Origin: Nemertoderma westbladi
Lineage: Eukaryota > Xenacoelomorpha > Nemertodermatida > Nemertodermatidae
Assembly (NCBI GenBank): GCA_032718475.1
Contig: JAUCBJ010008607.1
Coordinates: forward strand, 1 to 30,274
Reading direction: 5' to 3'
DNA length: 30,274 nucleotides
The notes under the pieces are model-generated. The model was not told the origin of the DNA. It ran no database searches and was given only the letters and a program-made list of their open reading frames with translations. Positions 1-8,838 of this stretch are shown here, one piece after another (within the stretch, counting starts at the first letter, position 1; the number at the start of each line of letters is the position of its first letter). The position numbers and the translations under genes are program-made.

Positions 1-2152
1 CTATCTGAGCTAGTCGGTCCGCTACAGGTCGCATTATTTCGGCGAGTCTGTTGGTGCTAATCGCTTCCGCTGGTTGCAACGTGGGTTTCTGTTGGGGTGT
101 TTCTCGAGGTGGATTGTCGATGTATGGGTTTGTCGATCTCTCCTCCCGTTTGTAATCCGCTGCCGCTGCCGCTCCAGTACGGAATATTTCCCGTTCCGTC
201 GACTCCGAGTCGCTAGATGAGTCGCTGTCGTCCGGATAAGGTGGTTGGCGGGTTCGCGTCCGGCGTATTATTCTTGGTCGAGTTCGTCGTGGTCTGGGAT
301 CTACGGCTCCTCGTTGTTCGGTAGGCTCGCAAGCCTTCCACGAAGTCGTAGGTCTCGTTAAACATTGGGTGAGAGGTCTAGTAAAAACATCTGAGTTAAG
401 TTCTACTGTAGGTTTATAAATGACTGGGTTCGCGCAGCACGTCACAGGTTTAACTTGTAATGGTTTACTCACCTGTTTTACTGTCATAAACGCAGGTTCG
501 TCTCTCTCTATAAGTAAACTACGGCTTACAGTAGGTGGACTAGTTATGTTACCTGCGAGAATCGGCGATGAAGTCGCCCTAGGTTGCGGTATTTCCGTCA
601 CAACAAACCTGTTGCCTTGCGTCGAACGCACAGGCGTTATTTCCTTAGGTTTCGTAACAAAGACCGGTTTTGTCGGAGTCGTGGGTTTGAGCATAGGAAT
701 AACTTGGGGAAAACGTTTACAGTAATCCTCGACGAACTCCTCTCCTCGATCTATCGCTCCCACACTTCCTTCCTCGATTCGCTTCTGAATTCCGCGATAT
801 CGAGTCTCCATGCGATCCAGGGCAGACAAGTCGTGTCCAGCTCGAGACCTTATAGATCTATCTCTCGCGTCGAGTTCGAGGTCCTCTTGCGCGTTGGCCG
901 CCTCGCGCGATCTGCGATTTAATTCGAACTGGAGCTGCATCTCTCTTTCGCGTCGATCTGCATCCTGTTGTTGTGCCGCTAACTCCGCTTCCTGTATAGC
1001 TAATCGAGCGTTTATTTGTCGCGCCTCCAACTTGGCCCGAGCGTCGGATGCTGCCTTTTTCCGTGCTAACTCGTCAGCTGCCGCCTGTCGTGCTAACACG
1101 TCAGCTGCCGCCTGTCGTGCTAACTCGTCGGCTGCCGCTTCTCGCGCTAAGTCCTCCTCCAGTCTCCGCATCTCTGATGCTTTGAACTCAGCCTGCGCTT
1201 GAAGTTTCGCAAGTTTCGCTACGTCTTCTCTACGCTGTCTTTCTCCTTCCATCGCAATCTGCGCCAATTGTCGTTGAGTTTCTTCCTCAGCGACTTGTTG
1301 TCGGCGTGCGACCTCCTGTTGTTGTCGAATAATTCCAGACGCTGTTCTACTAACGTCGCCAACGTCGCTCCGTACACTAACGAACGATCTATCCAGTGGT
1401 GGATGTTGGTAGGCTCGCGAGCCTTCCGTAGTGAGAACTTCCGTCGTCCCTCGCGGTTCGACTTCCGGTTCGTCGATCGGTACGCCGCATCTACGAAGAA
1501 AATTGGTAAGCGTTTCCAACCTTCCGTCCAGGCAGTAGAGTTCTTCTTCCTCTTCGGGTTGTAACAACGCGTCCGAAACTGACTCACCTAGCAGTTGGTC
1601 AAACTGCTCCTGTTGAGCCAATCTTATTACCGACTTAAACTGGATAAGGCTTTCTCTCGCACTTACCAATTTATCTACTATCTTTACCTGAGTAAAGTTG
1701 TCGCCACGCAACTCTGCAAGTTCGTGCAAACCTTTAAGTTTATCTACGGAGGCATGTACCCTACTTTCTATCCTTACCTGTAAGGTGTAGAACTCGTATC
1801 TCGACATCGGGGCGGTTAACTCGCGTAAAACGCGAAAACCTTCTCCGAGGTTCCGAGTAATCTGGGCCATGTGTCCTCCTATACTTCTAATAACGTTCTC
1901 CTGGCTTCCAGTCGAACTTACCATGTCCGGTTCCCGCGATCTAGTCTGCGGGACGGTAAGGAAATCTTCGATTCTGCCGTCGCCACGCGTTGCGGTTTCC
2001 GGTATTTCCGTTCGGGGTACCGGCGACGCAAGCGGTGTGACATCGGTGGAATCTCGGGTTCTCCTTCTCGGTTCGTCTACTGTCGATCTGTCCGGGTCGC
2101 ACGAGTCATAGTCGGTAGGTGGGTATCTCGTCGAATGGGGTGTGTCACTCAT
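1..2152 (-). CDS. Gag-like coiled-coil protein of a retroelement, partial (runs off the left edge)
   Basis: Reading the minus strand from the ATG at 2152-2150, the frame stays open for 717 codons to position 1, so the C-terminus lies outside the window. Seen: a Ser/Thr/Pro/Arg-rich N-terminus (about residues 1-90); a mostly helical region (about 95-220); a long charged Gln/Glu/Arg/Ala coiled coil (about 270-440) with three copies of a nine-residue LARQAAADE-type repeat; a Pro/Thr/Val-rich linker with scattered Cys; a Pro/Arg-rich basic stretch; and an acidic DDSDSSSDSESTE segment near residues 638-650. No protease, RT or zinc knuckle is reached. A long Gag-type N-terminus ahead of an expected capsid domain is inferred from this layout and from the LTR-like promoter upstream on the same strand. 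No family match was recognised by eye. A host coiled-coil protein is possible. The uninterrupted frame argues for recent activity or selection. Confidence 0.62.
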   Translation of the reverse strand, partial: MSDTPHSTRYPPTDYDSCDPDRSTVDEPRRRTRDSTDVTPLASPVPRTEIPETATRGDGRIEDFLTVPQTRSREPDMVSSTGSQENVIRSIGGHMAQITRNLGEGFRVLRELTAPMSRYEFYTLQVRIESRVHASVDKLKGLHELAELRGDNFTQVKIVDKLVSARESLIQFKSVIRLAQQEQFDQLLGESVSDALLQPEEEEELYCLDGRLETLTNFLRRCGVPIDEPEVEPRGTTEVLTTEGSRAYQHPPLDRSFVSVRSDVGDVSRTASGIIRQQQEVARRQQVAEEETQRQLAQIAMEGERQRREDVAKLAKLQAQAEFKASEMRRLEEDLAREAAADELARQAAADVLARQAAADELARKKAASDARAKLEARQINARLAIQEAELAAQQQDADRREREMQLQFELNRRSREAANAQEDLELDARDRSIRSRAGHDLSALDRMETRYRGIQKRIEEGSVGAIDRGEEFVEDYCKRFPQVIPMLKPTTPTKPVFVTKPKEITPVRSTQGNRFVVTEIPQPRATSSPILAGNITSPPTVSRSLLIERDEPAFMTVKQVSKPLQVKPVTCCANPVIYKPTVELNSDVFTRPLTQCLTRPTTSWKACEPTEQRGAVDPRPRRTRPRIIRRTRTRQPPYPDDSDSSSDSESTEREIFRTGAAAAADYKREERSTNPYIDNPPRETPQQKPTLQPAEAISTNRLAEIMRPVADRLAQI
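1062..1142 (-). repeat. 27-bp tandem repeat inside the coiled-coil ORF (3 copies)
   Basis: Three adjacent 27-bp units begin at 1062, 1089 and 1116 (plus-strand start CGTGCTAAC) and differ at a few bases. Because 27 is a multiple of three, the array keeps the frame and encodes repeats of LARQAAADE type within the coiled coil. Confidence 0.85.
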
Positions 2153-4690
2153 GTCTTATTATATACGTCAAGTACGGGTAATAAAATGTCAAAGTGTCTG
2201 AATGTTGAAGTGTCAAACTTACCTAACCGGTACAAATAAATCAACAAGTCAGAATGTCGAAATGTCAAAATGTCGAAATGTACAAATGTCAAACTTACCT
2301 TGATATATATATATATCATATATATACCCTAACCGGTACAAATAAACTAACAAGGTATATAATAAAATAAGTAGTAATCTAGCCTACCGGCTAAATTTGT
2401 ACGAATAAGTGAGATAACGGTATACGTTAACAAAATGTAGATCAACAAGTATAAACAATAGGCCAAACAGCAACGTCTAAAGGGAAAATATGTACCAACA
2501 ACACTACTAAATAGACAGTGAAACCCACAAATTTTGAGTACTACTGTGCTTTCTTAAGTTTGAACGACGCGAGTCGAAAACTTACGTTCCTTTGATCTTC
2601 CAGTCGTACAAATTCCCAAATACAAACCGGACGTGGGTCTTTCCGTTTTTCGGCGGCGCGGACGAATTTATTGTCTCCCAAACTTTGCGAAAAGCGGTCT
2701 AATCCTCGAAGCGGTCCAGAAATGAGTCCTTGAGTCCTGAAAAGGTCGAAGGTGAGAGTTTTACTTCTACGCTTACGAAAATCTTCCTAGGTACCGATAC
2801 AAATTGGTCTTTAAACCCTATGTACCTTTTCAAGTACCGAAAAGTAACACCGCACACACACGGCGTAAAACAAAGTGCTACAAACTAACTGTTAGCTAGT
2901 CAAAGATTAAATACGAAAGTACTAGCTACCCTAAAAGCCTACTGAAGCAGGGGACGTTCTAAATTACTAAATTTACTAACCTTAGTTTTTAAATATCTCC
3001 TACTTACAATAGCTAACAATATTTATCTATATCTCACTTTAAATGCGCACGCACTTTCAGTTAAGATATTTAATAAATACTTCCTACTGTAAGGGTCCAG
3101 TAGTATACCGCTTACCAGATCCTAGTAACGATGTATCTTACTATGAGACTCTAGTAATGTATACGGGCTTGTACAGTATCTGACAACAAATCCCAGTCCA
3201 GGATATCTAAACAAACAGATATAGTACACAAACGACTACTGGCGAGGAACAGAGCCTTGTATCTATTCTATGTACGTGAGCGGGTCGAATGCCTACGTAC
3301 TAGACAGAAGGATACCTGTCCTCTAACCGGTGAGGCAGATGTACAGTTACAGTAACAGACCAAACTCACGGGAAAACAATCCCCGCGCAGCGAATCCTAA
3401 CTATCACTGACAGTCCTAAATACAGTAACTTGCCGCGGTGTGATTTATATGGTTTATATACGAGCTAGTGGGTTAACAGACCTAGCGTAACAACACTGAC
3501 AGTCCTAAATCAGTCGAAAAGGGGTCGTACCTAAATGTAACGATAACTGATCCCCCTGTACGAAATCAGTCTAAAAGGTCAAGCCTAAATGTAACAATAC
3601 CGTTGTCCAGACAAACAACAGTTTAATAACGAAAGTGAAATACTCCTTATCTTGCCGCAATCAAATCAGATCCTAATTGTACAAATACAAATAATTTCCT
3701 CCTAACGTAATGTATAGTACGCTATAGCTAGTAGAACTTTAAGGGCAATATGTTTTAGGGCGTGTGTGTGTGGGTGTGTTACAAATAAAACAATTTTGTG
3801 TAATTCCTTTTACTAGGTTTTAATGATTTTCTGACTAAATGATACCGTGCGCTAGCTACTAAAATAAACTAGTCGCGTTTGTAGAACTTTATACTCACGA
3901 ATGACGTCAAAGCTCTCTCCTTCCTATCCACAACCCAATGGGCAACCACAGTGTTAGTAACTACACCCGTGATCGGCACTAATACCAGATTCTGGTTGTA
4001 AGATAAGAATAGGGGTTAATCGCTACCGTACGTTAGCTGATCTGGTATACTAATTTAATTCTAGAACTTTGTTGCTGCGGTAGTTAGCAGCAATACCTAT
4101 CAGTACGTGGCAAGGCGCGGTAGGATATTAATAAACCTCCCTAGGCCAAGCAGTGTGCCGGTAGCAGAAATGCTCCTTGCCTGATCAAATAGCTAACTCC
4201 AGACAGGAGGGGGGGGGGGGGGTACTAATGTACGTTCTACAAAGCGAACCGGTACCAAACAGTCAGTGCTATGAATCACTAAATTATGGAACGTATGCTG
4301 TCCGTACCTAATGTGTACTCGCGTACTGACGAATGGCAATAGTTCGCACCTGTAGGAAGTACAGGTTAACCCAGGGGTTCGTAGGACTGACAAGAAGGGG
4401 GGGGGTGTCTGGATATAATTATTTGATCCTAAATTTGCGGCGTCCAGTGCGGTGTCACGCTTACCCTGATCTATAGGTCTTACGGCGGGCAAGGGCGTCG
4501 AACAAAGTCTTACCTTCTCACAAAGCGGGCGCTGCATAGCAAGTGGAGTATTTCGAAGGGGCAAAGGGGGTGCGCGGTCGATCCAATGTGGGCGCTAGCG
4601 TGTTGTGGACATCCCTTCCCTGCGTTGCTTACGGCCTAACGGTCTAGGCTGCCATCTCCCTGGTGTTTGGCTGTCCCGAAGTCGGACCAA
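2153..4690 (-). other. Gene-free leader between LTR-like promoter and Gag-like ORF
   Basis: No convincing coding frame lies in these 2.5 kb. The part next to the ORF (about 2180-2290) holds irregular AAATGTCGA-like short repeats. A segment containing AACCGGTACAAATAAA occurs twice (about 2224 and 2331), separated by a TA-rich run. Imperfect direct repeats containing CACTGACAGTCCTAAAT occur near 3404 and 3493, and a related CCTAAATGTAAC motif follows at about 3530 and 3584. G tracts lie at 4209-4222 and 4397-4405. A minus-strand TGGTCCGACTTCGGGA at 4689-4674 has the form of a tRNA-primed primer-binding site, but it does not follow a canonical CA end, so this is only a possibility. Confidence 0.4.
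2518..2920. repeat. Interspersed repeat, copy 1 (second copy at 27077-27476)
   Basis: About 400 bp align over their full length, in the same orientation, with 27077-27476. Both copies share blocks such as TTTGATCTTCCAGTCGTACA, AATACAAACCGGACG and GGTCCAGAAATGAGTCC, plus a CCTTTTCAAGTACC block, with scattered substitutions and small indels. No coding frame is evident in either copy. It may be an LTR or leader segment of the element that carries the ORF at 1-2152. Confidence 0.8.
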
Positions 4691-4867
4691 AAGAAAACAT
4701 GTCAGGAAATTGCAGTATATTTACAGTTTTAACAAAGGATTTATCAAAGTAAGTTTCAACAAGAAACCGAAATAAACTAATTTTACAAGAATAAAAGGAT
4801 AGAGTAACGTTATACAAAATCATAACGAAATGAAGCGATTAGGATGATAACCGAAGGCAAACCGGCC

Positions 4868-5111
4868 TTTTATACTAGAAATTGCACATGGAAACTAAAC
4901 AAAATTTTCCACAGCTTCACAATTGAGCAATGAAGTACGTCGTGCCCTATGATTGGCCCAGCTCATCGTTCAACGCAGTCCGGCCCTTACACTAATCAGG
5001 GACATGGAATCCTAACAGAATTTTCCACTGCCTCACATTTGAGCAATAAGGTAATTTATGCCCTATGATTGGCCTGGCTCATTATCCGCTACGTTGTACG
5101 CTTCTCATTGG
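4868..5111 (-). promoter_or_regulatory. LTR-like RNA polymerase II promoter: TATA box, three CCAAT boxes, tandem 116-bp enhancer-like repeat
   Basis: On the minus strand a TATAAAA box lies at 4874-4868. CCAAT boxes lie upstream at 4956-4952, 5072-5068 and 5111-5107. Two of the CCAAT boxes sit in a direct repeat with a 116-bp period (about 4881-4964 and 4993-5080). Both repeat copies carry AATTTTCCAC, a TTGAGCAAT motif and GCCCTATGATTGGCC. Paired upstream repeats plus CCAAT and TATA match a retroviral-style U3. The direction fits transcription toward the Gag-like ORF at 2152. LTR boundaries could not be set, and no second LTR copy is in the window. It might instead be the promoter of an unrelated transcript. 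Confidence 0.5.
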
Positions 5112-5160
5112 CCTACCAATTAGCACCTAAACGAAAATAAATGGCCCCAAAATACAAATT

Positions 5161-5238
5161 TCCCGACTGGGATTCGAACTCGTAACCTACGTAATGTAAC
5201 CAACGCCTTAACCATCTGACCACTACGCCACGAGAGTA
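5161..5238 (-). repeat. tRNA-like sequence, probably a SINE head or tRNA pseudogene
   Basis: The minus strand carries an A-box-like TGGCGTAGTGGT (5230-5219), an AAGGCGTTGG segment and a B-box-like GAGTTCGAATCCC, in tRNA order and spacing. The acceptor and T stems pair poorly, so a working tRNA is unlikely. A and B boxes of this sort are the internal RNA polymerase III promoter of tRNA-derived SINEs. No clear SINE body or tail was identified on the downstream side. Confidence 0.6.
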
Positions 5239-5332
5239 CCTAAGGGTTTTATGTGTACAAATATAAATCGGCATATTACATTACTGTAATTTAATCAAAA
5301 TACGTCGGATTTTCAAAAGTTTTACGTTAAAG

Positions 5333-6043
5333 TTAAACTACAAATGCTACCTTATAGTGAAATAATTCATCATTATTATTATTATTATTTTCGCTACGTT
5401 TATAGTCAGTGTAATTTTTAATGTAACAATTATGATTACGAAATATATCAGATCTAAATCTTAAATGTTCGGGTGTTTCCTGTCGTAAATCAATTAAGAA
5501 ATGTGAAAATGGTTGAATTGTCGCATCTTGATAGGAATCAACTAAAAATTTGGTCTGCCCTGGTAACATCTGCTTCGCGAAATTTAAAACCGATAGACTG
5601 TCTCTCGGATTTTTCATTAATACTAAAGTATGGCTATTAATTGATCTTGTGCAGTTATGCTTCCCACCGTAAAACATGTTTTGCGTTATAAAACAAATAA
5701 ATATATTGGAATGATGAGCTACCTTAGTAAACAATACAGTTAAAGCTGTACTGGACTCAGTTTCTGTTAACAAATCATCTATAATTAATAAATCTCGACT
5801 ATTCACTAAACTATCTATATTTTCAGGCAAGCCTTTGTAAAGGTGAGTAATACCAGGAATAGTCGGGGGATTGCTCCCGTAACAATACAATACTCGCAAG
5901 GGGGCTTCGTTGAAACAACCATTCTTGTGTTTAATTAAATTGCTTACAAAGGTTGACTTTCCGGAACCAGATGGCCCTGAAATTATCATACTTGTGCCCA
6001 TTTGAAAGTTTAAATTATATGGACCTGAATTAAAGTCAGCCAT
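5333..6043 (-). CDS. Polinton/adintovirus-type genome-packaging ATPase (FtsK/HerA superfamily, A32-like)
   Basis: A complete 236-residue ORF. Seen: Walker A GPSGSGKS at residues 23-30, Walker B LLIIDDL with D89-D90, the HHSNIFICFITQN segment (110-122) ending in a sensor-like Gln-Asn, and a KNPRD motif (144-148). In Polintons, adintoviruses and related double-jelly-roll viruses, a protein of this size and motif order is the ATPase thought to pump DNA into the capsid. The C-terminal run of Asn is encoded by an ATT/TTA microsatellite at about 5368-5390, a likely late expansion. The gene is A+T-rich and intact, with a TATA-like A+T-rich leader. It shares strand with the RING and 147-residue genes upstream. 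No polymerase B, integrase, protease or capsid gene was found nearby, so this looks like a fragment or a reduced element. Confidence 0.86.
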   Translation of the reverse strand: MADFNSGPYNLNFQMGTSMIISGPSGSGKSTFVSNLIKHKNGCFNEAPLRVLYCYGSNPPTIPGITHLYKGLPENIDSLVNSRDLLIIDDLLTETESSTALTVLFTKVAHHSNIFICFITQNMFYGGKHNCTRSINSHTLVLMKNPRDSLSVLNFAKQMLPGQTKFLVDSYQDATIQPFSHFLIDLRQETPEHLRFRSDIFRNHNCYIKNYTDYKRSENNNNNNDELFHYKVAFVV

Positions 6044-6259
6044 TTATTATTATTATTAAGATATATCAACAATACAATATAATATAATATCAATATCAAT
6101 ATCAATAAACCAACACCATTACTATGTATATAACAATAATTGATGCAACTACAATATTAGAGTACTGTATATTTAATTAACATATGATGCCACTACAGTA
6201 TGTGACGCTCGCTGCAGCAAAAGGTGCTATTTCCAATTATAGTATAGACTGATGTAATT

Positions 6260-6712
6260 TCAAGCATGGTGAGCATCTTTATACGCGAAATAATGATAGG
6301 TAACATCGGCGGTTTGGAAATAACTTCCCGAAAATTTCGCGCTAATGATTTTTTTATGTTCGCTGCTAAAAAAATAAGGAATATAGTAGCAACAGCGTCG
6401 TACTATGTTTCTATAAAAAATATTCTCCAATATTGTAAATAAATCTCCCGGATCATTACTTTCCGCAGAAATATAAGTTATATTGCGAAGCTCTTTCCAA
6501 TAATAGGGTTGATAACTTGCCAACTTTATATTAAACTTAGATATGGGTGCGCGACAAATAGGACAAATTTTAGAACAATAATTATTCATTTCGGAATATT
6601 GTACAATACATTGTACGCAAGTTGCATGTTTATTTTCACATTTATAATAATCTCGATGTTGTTGCAATAACTTAGAATAGCAAACTGGACATTTTTCATT
6701 TAAAATATCCAT
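6260..6712 (-). CDS. RING finger (C3HC4) protein of viral type
   Basis: A complete 150-residue ORF. The N-terminal half is a RING: C8-x2-C11, C25-x3-H29, C32-x2-C35 and C50-x2-C53, the usual C3HC4 ligand order, with CPICRAPI at the last pair. RING domains bind two zinc ions and generally recruit E2 enzymes for ubiquitin ligation. Small RING proteins of this size are common in large and mid-size DNA viruses. The C-terminal half (residues 60-150) is rich in Tyr and Phe and has no motif I recognise. It lies 216 bp upstream of the packaging ATPase on the same strand with similar A+T-rich composition, so I infer it belongs to the same virus-derived element. A captured host E3 ligase is the alternative. 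Confidence 0.78.
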   Translation of the reverse strand: MDILNEKCPVCYSKLLQQHRDYYKCENKHATCVQCIVQYSEMNNYCSKICPICRAPISKFNIKLASYQPYYWKELRNITYISAESNDPGDLFTILENIFYRNIVRRCCYYIPYFFSSEHKKIISAKFSGSYFQTADVTYHYFAYKDAHHA

Positions 6713-6879
6713 TTTCCAAATTTTAAAGTAAATTGAAAATAATTACCGCAATACACAACAACAACAACAAACAAAACTGTTATACTGTATATATACAAAT
6801 ACTGCTACAATTTTCGATTATTTAAAAACCACAAAATTTTATATATAATCATAAAATATTTATAATATAGAGGGAAAAG

Positions 6880-7323
6880 TCAAGAATCAATGATATTATC
6901 AACATATTCAACATTATCTGTTGATTCTTCAGGTTCGACAAAGGATTCTTTTGAAATCATTACAATAAAGAAAGACATAATTTCGTAGGGGCTATGTCGA
7001 TTTAGCCGTATTTCAAACTTTTCACCAGCTTCGTTGTATTGTGTAATAACAATAAACCCCTCTATCATGGATAATAGTAAGATGTTGATTAATTTTCCCT
7101 CTTGCTCAACTTTCCGGTTGTAATCTAAAAGATGAATACTATTATCAGAAGCATCAATATCGATTGAGCTTAAAACTTTCCTGGCTTTTTCAGAAAAATC
7201 GATTTTATATTTATCATCTCCTTGACGGTAAATTGTATGATCAATAACAATATAGGCTTCACCATCTTCTGCGAAAAATGAATGCCTTACTATTGGCATA
7301 ACCATATCGGAATCAGAAGACAT
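6880..7323 (-). CDS. Hypothetical acidic protein of the viral gene cluster
   Basis: A complete 147-residue ORF, not recognised. It is acidic (N-terminal MSSDSDMV, C-terminal EPEESTDNVEYVDNIIDS) with alternating hydrophobic and charged stretches that suggest a compact alpha/beta fold. No signal peptide, clear membrane segment or Cys/His cluster is visible. The start ATG at 7323 follows an A+T-rich leader containing TTAATTAA, as with its two neighbours. It is the first of the three same-strand genes, 167 bp upstream of the RING gene. Shared strand, composition and intact frames suggest a common origin with the ATPase and RING genes. A structural or regulatory role cannot be inferred. Confidence 0.55.
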   Translation of the reverse strand: MSSDSDMVMPIVRHSFFAEDGEAYIVIDHTIYRQGDDKYKIDFSEKARKVLSSIDIDASDNSIHLLDYNRKVEQEGKLINILLLSMIEGFIVITQYNEAGEKFEIRLNRHSPYEIMSFFIVMISKESFVEPEESTDNVEYVDNIIDS

Positions 7324-8170
7324 TATTTAATTAATTTTATTGTAAATCAAACAAACAAAGTAAAAACTTTTTAAACTAAAACCATTACAAATGATTAATT
7401 GCGATTAAAGCAAGAGATTATATATAAGATATTTTCAAAAATAATACAGGTCTTCAACTGAAAAATAGCCTAAATTCGGTTTATTGATTGGTTGATTAGC
7501 TGGTAGGGAACTACTGTATAATCAAAAATTATTGCGTAATAATAATAATCACTAATGCTCGTATATGCGTAGCTGGAACGTGACGGAATCTCATGTATCA
7601 TACTGAGTGGTTGGTTTGTTAGTTTGGTGACGGCTGTCGTGGAGTTGGCAATCGATATAATATAATATATGCATGATGCGAGTAGTTGGTGGCCACGTCG
7701 TCACCATATACAGTATACAGTGGTGGTGGTAACGTGGTAGTGGCGGTAACGTGGTGAAAAGGTGAATAACAGTAGGGTTAGGCAAACATCGCCGTTGATT
7801 GGTTGGTTGGGTGGGTAACAGCTGTGGATTGAGTAGCGATGGGATGGGAGCTAGCCATGCATCGTGAGGTTAGGCTATGTGAAGATGAATATGCAATGGT
7901 TGGTGAAAAATTGCGATTTGAAAAATAATAGAAGTTTCCTGATGCTAAGTGTAGACACCCAAACACCTGTAAAATAAAGGTTGGTGATTGGATGCAGTAC
8001 TAGCGTTGGGTGACTAATAACGCCTCTAGCGGAATAAGCGGGAACTTGAGAAGTTACCATGGTTTCGGATGAAATGCTGACATCTGATTGGTTGAAATAA
8101 TAACGACCACAGCAAAAGGTTGAAATGGTGGCTTCTGATTGGCTGCAGTACCAGAAATGGATGGTAATGA
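7324..8170. other. Gene-free spacer
   Basis: No supportable gene. The proximal part is A+T-rich with a TATATAA motif near 7421. The middle (about 7600-7850) is G/T-rich on the plus strand with many short TTGGTTGG, GGTGGT and AACGTGGT motifs. The short element TGATTGGTTG recurs near 7796 and 8087, with TGATTGGCTG at 8137. It ends where the BEL/Pao remnant begins. Confidence 0.5.
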
Positions 8171-8171
8171 T

Positions 8172-8838
8172 GGACTACGGGTGACCTTGGCCGCGGGGCC
8201 ATGTAATGTATACTACTCGCCTTGACATCTTTGCCCTCCAGAATGTCAAGTGGTGTCGAGTCCAGAATGTGCGGTTTACCTCGTCTCCATACCCCTTCCT
8301 TTGCTCATATCGTATCACGGCTTTGGCCGCCCCTTCCAGATCGATGGTGGGTCTCATTTTGGTATCCTTACCAGCTCCTCTAAGGAATTCTCCATAGGCC
8401 CTCAGATATGCTACTAGCTTCTTCGTCTTATACCAGCTGGAGCTGTAACTGAGCAACCTATCCGTTGGGTTATCGCACGACTCTCTCAGCTTTGATTTCG
8501 GTGGCGCCTCTTTAACCTCCCTCACTTATTGACTAAATATTTCCTCCCCCTCTGATTCATCTCCCTCCTCCTCCACTGTCACTTCCTCTGTACATTTGTC
8601 TACCTTCCCCATCGGTGGCCAGCTCGACCTATCATTAAGGAAGTGTGGGCAATGCTGCCACAACTCCTGCTTTCTCGAGAAAGAGTGGTGTACAACGCCC
8701 CTTGATAGCAGATCTGCTGGATTGTCATCAGTTGGGCAGTAGTGCCACTTCTCCAAGTCCGATGTTGCCCTTATTTCATCCACCCTATTCGCCACAAATA
8801 TGGGACAATGCATCTTCTCGTTGTGCAACAATCCCAAC
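8172..8838 (-). pseudogene. BEL/Pao RNase H end and pre-integrase segment, broken
   Basis: Beyond the LINE, the Pao frame resumes with HNEKMHCPIFVANRVDEI and HYCPTDDNPADLLSRG, the conserved block that ends the RNase H/connection region of BEL/Pao pol. An in-frame TAA separates it from the following helix-rich part (SYSSSWYKTKKLVAYLRAY and AAKAVIRYEQRKGYGDEV), which in intact elements precedes the zinc-binding integrase N-terminus. The sequence then loses similarity to the family at about 8172-8240, so the integrase core is absent, whether by deletion or truncation. The reading frames on either side of the LINE are in register. Confidence 0.8.

Noticed and set aside
420-2239. Several plus-strand ORFs over the left 2.2 kb
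   Set aside because: They are antisense shadows of the 717-codon minus-strand frame, which is longer and has coherent coiled-coil composition.
4193-4564. 123-codon minus-strand ORF
   Set aside because: It ends in a proline run made by a G tract and shows no domain. Composition is leader-like.
5161-5238. Functional tRNA gene
   Set aside because: Acceptor and T stems do not pair well enough; called tRNA-like only.
7591-8060. Three short minus-strand ORFs
   Set aside because: His/Thr/Pro-rich translations of G/T-rich repeats; no conserved motif.
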